The notes under the pieces are model-generated. The model ran no database searches. It saw only the letters and a list, made by a program, of their open reading frames with translations, and was not told where the DNA came from. DNA of 64,000 nucleotides from Leptodontidium sp. MPI-SDFR-AT-0119 (Eukaryota; Ascomycota; Leotiomycetes; Helotiales; Leptodontidiaceae): contig JAHLEZ010000011.1 of the NCBI GenBank assembly GCA_020726505.1, forward strand, positions 1,302,001-1,366,000, written 5' to 3'. How positions within the stretch are numbered: position 1 is the stretch's first letter; every line of letters begins with the position of its first letter. Below are positions 57,176-64,000 of the stretch, in pieces. Made by a program: the position numbers and the translations under genes.

Positions 57176-57413
57176 AACTATTACACCTAAATCTACAGCA
57201 AAAGTATTATAAGCTCTCTTCAAAAATGTAGTTAGTAATGACTATTAAGAATGAGGATACGAAAGCGAGGATGAGAACTTAAGCGAATTAACGTCGGATA
57301 GCTTTAGATATTCAATTACACTAACAAATACATACAAATACGACTAAAACAACGCGGATATTAAGTATTTAGGTGTTAAGAATGCGTATACACTTTATCC
57401 TATTCAAATTGAT

Positions 57414-59315
57414 TTAGTATTCGTCGAAAAAATCATCATCTAGTTCCTCACCTGACCCCGCACTTGGACCCTCCATTTGACGACGCATATCGCTGGCACT
57501 ACCTATATTAGGGAAATCTAATAAAGCTGCAGCGGCCTCTGTCTCTGCTCTCTGTCTCTCCTTAAATTCAAGCTTGAATTTAGAAACGTGCTTTGAAATC
57601 AAGTCAGTAGTGCCAACTTTGACACCACAAGACGTAATCAACTCTTTGTCATGTAATTGATCAACAGATAATATATCTGCGTCGTCAAACAAGTCAAACG
57701 CAGATTGAATCAATAGCCTACGTGCAGGGAGAGTCTCTAACCTCAAGAGAAAGTCGCGGAAGGCCAATATCTCGTTCCCCCCTGTTAGCCCTGGTCGTAA
57801 AGGTGAGGAGGGTAGAGTAACATTTCGCACATTGCCAGGAGCGAGGTTTTGCATAGTAGCCCCTACAAAAGAAAGACCAGCGGGCATGCCTTCAATAAAT
57901 TGAAGCCCAAATGGACTATGTTACCAGTAACCAGGAGGAGGGGGGGGTGCATATACTGGTGGTTGCGGTTGGGCAAGGGGAGCCGGAGTCGTAGCGGGCA
58001 TGTTGACGTGAAGGTGCACTAGACCTGACTCTGTCGTATCTTTCTTTGGTACGTTCTCCTCCTTCTTTTGATTAACCTTACGGTTTCCCGATGATTTCAT
58101 CTGTGTTACCGACTCGCCGTCTTGAAATCTGGCAATCCATGTGGCAGGTGGAGTATAGAAATCAACTCCGGGGATCTTCAATTTAATAGCCATGGCCCAC
58201 TCTTCTTGCTCTAATGGCGATATAACATAGTGAGTACTAGTCGACTTTAGTACGTAGCAACAACCTCTTCTATTACTACAACGTGAGTCGGCACAATAAT
58301 TTGAATTAAAGACCGTTCTCCGTAGTAATTCAAGCCCGGTTTCCTTCTCTTCCGACAACCTCTTCTTTTGTAACAGTTTCCCTATTATAGTGTTTAGCAA
58401 CTTCTCTATGGGAGAGATAATTACCGAATCGTCGTCATCTTCTTCATCCAAATTAACCATATTGTCGCTGGAGGGTTGGCGTACGCTGACTTTCCGTATA
58501 GTCTCCGGTCGTGCTTTCCCTTTGCCTTTATCTTTAGTTGGAAGAGTAGGCTCGGGGGTTATGTCTCTGTCGTACGTCTTGTACGGGGCATCCACAGAAA
58601 CAATGGATGCCCATTTAGCCCCGGAATAGTTCCATTGACGTAGAAACACATAGAAATCCCGTAGATCATCCTCATTTGTCAATTCCGTGCAAATCCCTTG
58701 TTTCTTTGGATCTCCTGAAGTAACAACCCATAGTCCTGGCTCCGGCCTATCTGCACCTTTCAATCCTCTTGTATCAGCCCATCCTTCCACTCTTTTCTTG
58801 TATACTAACGCTCCCATAGCTGCAAATGGTAGTCGATCTCGGGAATTGATGTCTTCGTAGAGCAGGAATGAGTTCTTCGCCCGACCATCGATTGAAACGG
58901 TAACAACGAACCCAATTGTGAGTTTAGGGCCATAATTGTCTGTTGGATCAAAGGCTGGAACTTGTTTCTTTCGATGAGGTAGCTTGGAAGGCGTTGAAAC
59001 TGCGCTGGAGAGTTCAATGGTAGCATCCGTCCTGTCCTTGCCTTTCCGAGGATTAGGTGTTGAGGGCTCCTCTTCTGCAGCGTCTTCCACCGGTTCTTCT
59101 GTATAATCGTCTGCTTCTGTAGCATCCTCCACACCCTCTTCTCCAATGGTAGAGGCCCTGGCACGCTTCCTGCCCTTGGATTTGCGGGAAATGGGCTCCT
59201 GGGACCTAGTAAATGCCTCCAACGAGTTAGTGTTGGGTTTGCGCGCCCGTTTGCTAATTTCATCCGTATCTGGCGCCAGACCTTGCAAACGCTTTGACCG
59301 AGAGGCTCGAGGCAT
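57414..59315 (-). pseudogene. Transposon accessory gene of unknown function, one nonsense codon
   Basis: The frame from ATG 59315 to the stop at 57414-57416 contains one in-frame TAA (57921-57923), otherwise 633 codons. I do not recognise it. The order of features is: a basic N-terminus (SKRLQG, KSKGRKRARA); an acidic patch (residues about 60-85); a globular-looking central region (NYGPKLTIGFVVTVSIDGRA ... GLWVVTSGDPKKQGICTEL ... LRDFYVFLRQWNYSGAKWAS); an acidic cluster (LDEEDDDDS); a Cys-rich segment with C-x4-C-x5-CC (NYCADSRCSNRRGCC) that may bind zinc; a Pro-rich linker; then, past the TAA, SPFGLQFIEGMPAGLSF and a helical end (SVDQLHDKELITSCGV) reminiscent of a SAM-type domain. CAA to TAA explains the stop. 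Coding bias and length suggest a real protein until recently. Confidence 0.7.
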
Positions 59316-59630
59316 GTTAACCTTGATATTCTGAAAATTTTATTGTGTTTGGACAAGAATTCGTGGAGTTATTAGAGGTAGTTGTAAAGTGAGGGGGCTG
59401 GGATGCGGGGGGGAATTCAACTTTTGGTGAGGCTCGCTAAAAATCCGGATTGAAGCTAGTTATGGACATTGCTGTAGGAAAACGATTGTAACCTTAAATT
59501 TTTCTGGTCGCGGCAGAGCAGCGCAGCCTCTTGTTGTTCTTCAACTTCACAACTCAAGAGCTTGGCTATTTCGAAATCTTTGTTACCTCCCCAATGGAAT
59601 GGACCATTGAACGACTGCAGCCTGTAGCTG

Positions 59631-62600
59631 ATGCCTCCACGATTGGATCTGCTGACGAAACGCTGGTCGACGTTCGAGTTGCCAATCCTCCCTTTCCTCG
59701 CACCTCGAGTTTTCACACCTTGGCCATGCGGTATTCGAAGGTCCCATTCAGGGCCGACAGCTCCAACAAACCCCGAAACTCCTCGATACTTTTGGGACGA
59801 CGGTGATGATTTGCCCCAAAAATCTTTCGATATGCCGCCAACGCCAAAGACACGAAGACGTCGTCCTAAACCGGAGATCAAGGCTCCACGAAACCACGAC
59901 CTGCAACACAGCAAGACAGTCCAGGGGGGGACAGAAGAACCTTTTGGTGTCCAGCTGGGACGAGATAGTGTATTTCATCAGACGTCTGAACCTCCTGCAG
60001 AACAAGTTGACTTCTGGGCAAAGTACGAAGAGATATGGGGACCAAGAGTGAAGAAGGGCCCTCCTGAGGGTCCTGCCGCTCCTGTCCAAAGAGCAGACGA
60101 GGATAAAAGAGGACCAGAGTTTAGAATGCCTCGATTCGCTATTGCACCTGCAATAGTGAAGAAGCTCCCTATCAGAAGGGTTCCCGGAAACATCAAACCA
60201 CTCGAGCCCGAGCTGCCTCACTACAGTCCCACGGGGTTCCGCTCTCCAAGCACTAATTCTGTTCCGTCCCTTCGGATCCGGAGAACATGTCAACAAAAGC
60301 TACATATGAGTCTCAAACAGAGAAAAGCTTGGCTTGCGAAGCCCAAGCTGGAAAGAATCCAGCAGCAACAAAGGCTCTGGATTGGTCTGAAACGGAAACT
60401 TCGTCGTTTCAAGATCCAAATGGAAGTGAGAGGAATAGCAAAACTACGGACCAAGTTTGTCAGAGTGGCGCCGGAAGGAGATTTCGGCAACTTCAATTTC
60501 TCTTCATCCTGGAATTGGCGCTTTTCGATGCTCAATGCTCGATACGACAAAACGATGAAGGGCCGAGTCAGGTCGCCGATGGCTATTTATAAAAATTCTC
60601 GGGTTTCTGAGACTTTCATACGAGAGCTAATCAAGGACAGATCTTCAGAGTATATTCGGGAAAGATGGACGAAGATACCATCGAATCGGAGAAGTCGAAT
60701 ATGGCCAGAGATCATGCTCGCGACTTTGGAAGGCTATCCAAGTCAAGCTCTTTCCGTCCTTGAGGCAACATTTATACCGCCTTACCCTGCTGGCTACGCT
60801 GTGTCTGATAGTCTCGACTTTGTCATCACCCATTACAGTCACAACCGAGATTCTTACGGAGCAGAATTCCTCCTGGCCTTGTCGAAAGCAATTCGTTTCT
60901 TCCTAACGGAAGCTCCAGCAGACCATATTCACCTTTCTCAGCGGACATTGCATCGTTTATTGCACATTATCTGTTTTGACAAACGAGAATGGAAGCTTAG
61001 CACGGGGCTAGTACTGCATTTGAAAAGGGGGTGGATAATGAGAAATATCTATCGGAATCTGGTTGCGGTTGGTCACCCTATGCATGAGAACACTCTCATT
61101 CAATTCGCAAGTGCCCTTGCAAAACTTGGAGAAATCAAGACTGCGTGCGAGATTCTGCAGAAACTCAAGGATCAAGGTTGTAACTTCAATTCGCCGAAGA
61201 TATTGAGCCTGTGTTCGACATTACTCCAACGGGCCCATCAAAAGATTCTGGTCAAGAGAGGTGGTGAGCCACCGATTACGGGAACTGATATATTTCGATT
61301 TGTTTTGGAGGCAGGCGCCGAACCTAACATAATCACATACAACATCCTGATAAAAACCTCATTGGATGTCGGGGACCACCAGACAGGGTGGCAGATTCAC
61401 GACATGATGATCGAAAATGGCCCTGAGCCAGATGCCCACACATACTCGATTCTTCTGAACGATGCAAAATCGAGAATGGATCCTTCTGCCATCAGATCGG
61501 TCATAGAGTATGTGCGCCAGAATGGGATAAGGAATGACTGGATCGCCACAGATATCCTTCACGCAGTTCTCCTTCTACATCAACAAGAACGACAAACATC
61601 CGAGGAGACCGAGCCATTGGAGCAGCAAGAGCCAGTATTCAGCCGCCTCCTTCAAGTCTACTGTGACCACTTTAATGTCGGACCTTTAGCTCAAATCATT
61701 CCCGACTTCTCCACAAGATATCCAAGCCTAGTCAAAGAAGCCGTTGGTAGTCCACAAGACCATCTACTGCATCCCACAGGGTCAACTCTGGTGGTTATGA
61801 TAACAGGGCTTCTTGACGACGCGCAGACGTCGTATCCCGCGTTGCAATTCTATGAGCATTTCCGCAGCTTGGTACTCCAGAACGACCCAGTCGTCGCTTC
61901 TTTAACGCAAACAACCCACGTATGGAACTTGGTTTTGAAGGCTTTCGGCAGGTTTCCCAGACTATTGGCAGACTGCTCAAATCTCATCGGAGACATGCTT
62001 TCTGCCCCATCCCAGTCACCAGTACCAAACGAGACTGTTGAGGCCGAGCCAAAAGATATCGCCGGCTCTGATTCGGAGTTACCGCTCACTCCAGAATATG
62101 CTATCGCTGCTTCAGTCAATTCAGAAGGGAGTGGACTGGCGGGGCCACAGCTTCCAGTCAATCCAGAAGACGCAACCCCTGGGCCAGTCAATCCAGGAGA
62201 GAGTGTACATGGCGGATCGCAATTGGCACTCACTCCGGACGCTTCCATTCCTGGGCCACTCATTCTAGAAAATGGCGATCCCGAATCTTCCTCTCACTCC
62301 TTGTTCAAAGCAGACTCCGAATCACGCGCCCTCAAGCCACTCATCCTAACACCCCCACAACCAGACGTTTATACCTGGTCCATTCTCCTCAAAATATTCA
62401 TGGACCAGCACCAACCACGTGCGGCCGAGAAGGTCCTCTCCATGATGCGCGAACGAGGTATCGAACCCAGCCAAGTTACGTGGAACAAACTCGCTATGGG
62501 ATATGCTCGTATGCAAGACACGGTCATGACGGTCGATGCGCTACGCAGGCTGGAGAAAGCTGGCTTGTCGGCTGATGAATACACGATGAGTGCAATGGGC

Positions 62601-62837
62601 ATGATTCGAAACCGGAGAGCGCTGATTGACGCGATGAGGAGGGAAGATGTTGGTCCTGTTGCGGTAGATGGACAGTTCTTGGACGACTTGAAAGGGAAAT
62701 TAGAAACCACTGTGGTTGAAGAAGTCGAAGTGGACGCGGATGCCGCCGTTGATGATGCGGATGGTGGGCTTGGGAAGATATGGGCTGCGGGCACTGAGGA
62801 ATATGATGGAAAACTTTTAGAGGCTGAGGAAGAGTGA
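59631..62837 (+). CDS. Mitochondrial pentatricopeptide-repeat protein
   Basis: A single exon from ATG 59631 encodes 1,068 residues. The N-terminus is basic and rich in Arg/Leu/Pro (MPPRLDLLTKRW ... VFTPWPCGIRR), fitting a mitochondrial signal. PPR motifs are visible around residues 545-620 (PNIITYNILIKTSLDVGDHQ; PDAHTYSILLNDAKS) and near the C-terminus (PDVYTWSILLKIFMDQHQPR, EKVLSMMRERGIEPSQVTWN, KLAMGYARMQDTVMTVDALR). PPR proteins of this fungal type bind mitochondrial transcripts for stability or translation; the target RNA is unknown. A low-complexity repeat patch (about residues 815-887) separates the two PPR clusters. Its promoter, shared with CWF18, is interrupted by transposons ending at 59474, 156 bp before the ATG. 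Confidence 0.85.
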   Translation: MPPRLDLLTKRWSTFELPILPFLAPRVFTPWPCGIRRSHSGPTAPTNPETPRYFWDDGDDLPQKSFDMPPTPKTRRRRPKPEIKAPRNHDLQHSKTVQGGTEEPFGVQLGRDSVFHQTSEPPAEQVDFWAKYEEIWGPRVKKGPPEGPAAPVQRADEDKRGPEFRMPRFAIAPAIVKKLPIRRVPGNIKPLEPELPHYSPTGFRSPSTNSVPSLRIRRTCQQKLHMSLKQRKAWLAKPKLERIQQQQRLWIGLKRKLRRFKIQMEVRGIAKLRTKFVRVAPEGDFGNFNFSSSWNWRFSMLNARYDKTMKGRVRSPMAIYKNSRVSETFIRELIKDRSSEYIRERWTKIPSNRRSRIWPEIMLATLEGYPSQALSVLEATFIPPYPAGYAVSDSLDFVITHYSHNRDSYGAEFLLALSKAIRFFLTEAPADHIHLSQRTLHRLLHIICFDKREWKLSTGLVLHLKRGWIMRNIYRNLVAVGHPMHENTLIQFASALAKLGEIKTACEILQKLKDQGCNFNSPKILSLCSTLLQRAHQKILVKRGGEPPITGTDIFRFVLEAGAEPNIITYNILIKTSLDVGDHQTGWQIHDMMIENGPEPDAHTYSILLNDAKSRMDPSAIRSVIEYVRQNGIRNDWIATDILHAVLLLHQQERQTSEETEPLEQQEPVFSRLLQVYCDHFNVGPLAQIIPDFSTRYPSLVKEAVGSPQDHLLHPTGSTLVVMITGLLDDAQTSYPALQFYEHFRSLVLQNDPVVASLTQTTHVWNLVLKAFGRFPRLLADCSNLIGDMLSAPSQSPVPNETVEAEPKDIAGSDSELPLTPEYAIAASVNSEGSGLAGPQLPVNPEDATPGPVNPGESVHGGSQLALTPDASIPGPLILENGDPESSSHSLFKADSESRALKPLILTPPQPDVYTWSILLKIFMDQHQPRAAEKVLSMMRERGIEPSQVTWNKLAMGYARMQDTVMTVDALRRLEKAGLSADEYTMSAMGMIRNRRALIDAMRREDVGPVAVDGQFLDDLKGKLETTVVEEVEVDADAAVDDADGGLGKIWAAGTEEYDGKLLEAEEE
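62075..62290 (+). repeat. Degenerate tandem repeats inside the PPR gene
   Basis: Three imperfect units of about 24 codons, each beginning like [EQ]LP[LV][TN]P[ED] (ELPLTPEYAIAASVNSEGSG; QLPVNPEDATPGPVNPGESV; QLALTPDASIPGPLILENGD), lie in the linker between PPR clusters. This looks like an expanding minisatellite in coding sequence. Confidence 0.7.
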
Positions 62838-63423
62838 TGGTGATCTCCTCGTGTATGATCAATTGTCATACTGTATATTTGTGTATATAGCGAAATACCC
62901 TGTACAACCACTGTACCTTAATAGCATATAATACCACACCACACCTACACTCTTGGATAGTCTTTACTGGCATAGTGTCATTATCTGCTCAACAGCTCCG
63001 CCGCTTCTGTCCTTTAAATGAAACAGCTAAGACCTCAATTACTTTACCTCATGTCGTCAAAAAGACAAGCAGCTTCTGTGATTCAGCGTCCAATTCCTCC
63101 ATATTCTGAAGCAGCGACGGATGCTCAATTGGAGAAAAGTTTTTGCAAAGCAAACGCATCAAAGCTATGCAGTAAAAATTCTTAAAATAAAGTAGAGGGA
63201 GAACAAGCAACAGCAGAGCCCTGATAGCTCGGGGTATTCCCTGGAAACGCCTCATATCCATCCCTCTGTCATGACCTCGTTACTCGTCCGTCTAAAAACG
63301 CCCATAACTCATGAATCAAAACACGCTCTCTCGTTTCCATCATAAATTTTCAGAACTGTAATCATTACAAACATTCTCTGGCTTCCGTTCCGTCATGGAC
63401 TCAATATCCAGAGTGACACTGGA
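62838..63423. other. Convergent intergenic region
   Basis: 586 bp between the PPR gene and the minus-strand zinc-binding gene. It includes the 3' flanks of both genes and shows no further gene. Confidence 0.45.
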
Positions 63424-64000
63424 TCAGTCATCTTCTAAGGTCCCCTTGCAATCACCACAGGTAATCGTTTCGCAGCTATGGCACTGCCACGCCTTCACAG
63501 CATCTAATCCTTTGTCCGCTTCTTCCACATTTTTATTCGCGTCTCCACTCGGTCCCTGGACTATCTCAGGCGCATCCGAAACTATGTTCTTGACAGGACG
63601 GAAGCAGCAATAACACTCCGCGTCTTCAGGAAGCGCAGAGCGAGGCGAATCAAAGGTATGCGGACAGTTCCAAACAAGAGTGAACTCATTCTCTGGCTCG
63701 GGACCGAATTCGTGGCCGTCACCTTCGAAGTAGCCTGCTAGGCCGTCGATGTCGTCTGATTCGATGCCGGATTCATCGGGTGCGTTGTCATCGCAGGCAC
63801 CTCCACATTCGTCGGCAGGTTGCAGGCACTCCCAGCAGAAATGAGCACCGCATCGACATCTAGGGAAGTTAGTTTCTGATACTTGGTGTGTTTTTGAGCT
63901 CTGAACACCTGAAGGCGATGTGTATCGACTTACTCTACGTGGGAACAGCCGTACACTTTACGGATTCCAGTTCGACATCGGGGACAACGCTTGACCTTCC
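63424..64000 (-). CDS. IBR/RING2 zinc-binding protein, 3' part only
   Basis: Exons complement(63424..63859, 63934..beyond 64000) are the C-terminal end of a gene cut off by the window edge. The splice (donor GTAAGT, 74-nt intron, acceptor CCTAG) joins KRCPRCRTGIRKVYGCSHVE to CRCGAHFCWECLQPADECGG. Together these form the Cys/His pattern of an IBR/RING2 domain, as in Ariadne-type RING-between-RING ubiquitin ligases and related fungal proteins. Beyond it are an acidic region, GHEFGPEPENEFTLVWNCPH, and two more Cys pairs (ECYCCFRPVKN; WQCHSCETITCGDCK). The end is TGA 63424-63426. RING1 would lie outside the window. Confidence 0.8.

Larger units (their letters stand above)
55982..59474. mobile_element. 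Tc1/mariner-type element E2 with accessory gene
   Basis: This is a 3,493-bp element flanked by TA (55980-55981, shared with E1, and 59475-59476). The ends are 48-bp perfect inverted repeats (55982-56029 and 59427-59474) starting CAGCAATGTCCATAACTAGC. Inside are a plus-strand transposase (56180-57175) and a convergent minus-strand accessory gene (57414-59315) separated by 238 bp. Most Tc1/mariner elements are 1.3-2.5 kb with a transposase only, so the second gene is unusual. The inner 15 bp of the ends, TTTAGCGAGCCTCAC, is the same in E1. The frames carry nonsense mutations, so this copy should not move by itself. Confidence 0.9.
55274..59490. repeat. Palindromic target split by two transposons
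   Basis: TACAATCGTTTTCC at 55274-55287 and GGAAAACGATTGTA at 59477-59490 are perfect reverse complements. They flank the element pair with a TA on each side. Without the insertions they would abut the single TA and form a 30-bp perfect palindrome, extending imperfectly three more bases on each arm (GGC against ACC). Confidence 0.75.

Noticed and set aside
1..64000. tRNA, rRNA, CRISPR array or replication origin
   Set aside because: I scanned for tRNA-like T-arm sequence, rRNA-like blocks and regularly spaced direct repeats and saw none. CRISPR is not expected in a fungal nuclear genome, and origins cannot be called by eye.

Overview
This window is nuclear DNA from a filamentous ascomycete (Pezizomycotina). 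The genes carry many short introns of about 48-100 nt with GTAAGT/GTACGT-type donors, and intergenic regions are compact. Conserved genes are typical of this group: Spt6, Osh3, Rrp4, Alg13, eIF3f, Utp25, AP-3 mu, two mitoribosomal proteins, a MICOS Mic12-like protein and a fungal PPR protein. The class (perhaps Leotiomycetes) is a guess.

Region 1 (about 0.5-11.4 kb) is a dead secondary-metabolite cluster. It holds an apparently intact EthD-domain gene, an FSH1-type serine hydrolase with a disturbed frame, the C-terminal stump of a flavin monooxygenase, and the rear two-thirds of a hybrid PKS-NRPS. The PKS-NRPS has lost KS-AT-DH, has an internal deletion in its methyltransferase, is split by a 364-bp hAT-type miniature element with an 8-bp target duplication and 26-bp inverted ends, and carries at least nine in-frame stops plus several frameshifts. 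Most stops are explicable as C-to-T changes.

Region 2 (12.5-54.3 kb) is housekeeping sequence: SPT6, OSH3, two neighbouring genes of unknown function that share a short module, APM3, a DMAC1-like gene, RRP4, a zinc alcohol dehydrogenase, a membrane-anchored fatty aldehyde dehydrogenase, mS35, ALG13, a GNAT acetyltransferase, a broken tandem ubiquitin-like gene, a MIC12-like gene, bL17m, UTP25, eIF3f, an R3H-SUZ RNA-binding protein and a zinc-knuckle protein. The most unusual intact gene lies at 24422-26992. Its C-terminus is a chain of related modules, each boundary falling on a phase-2 intron, and the same module closes the gene just upstream.

Region 3 (54.5-62.8 kb) has divergent CWF18 and PPR genes whose shared promoter is split by two abutting DNA transposons that share TA target sites. 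One is a 690-bp foldback element. The other is a 3.5-kb Tc1/mariner-type element with 48-bp perfect inverted ends, a transposase with three Trp-to-amber stops, and a convergent 633-codon accessory gene of unknown function with one Gln-to-ochre stop. The target TA is the centre of a 30-bp perfect palindrome. The window ends inside an IBR/RING2 zinc-binding gene.

Splice sites, coordinates and products were read by eye from the sequence. Nothing was searched against a database.
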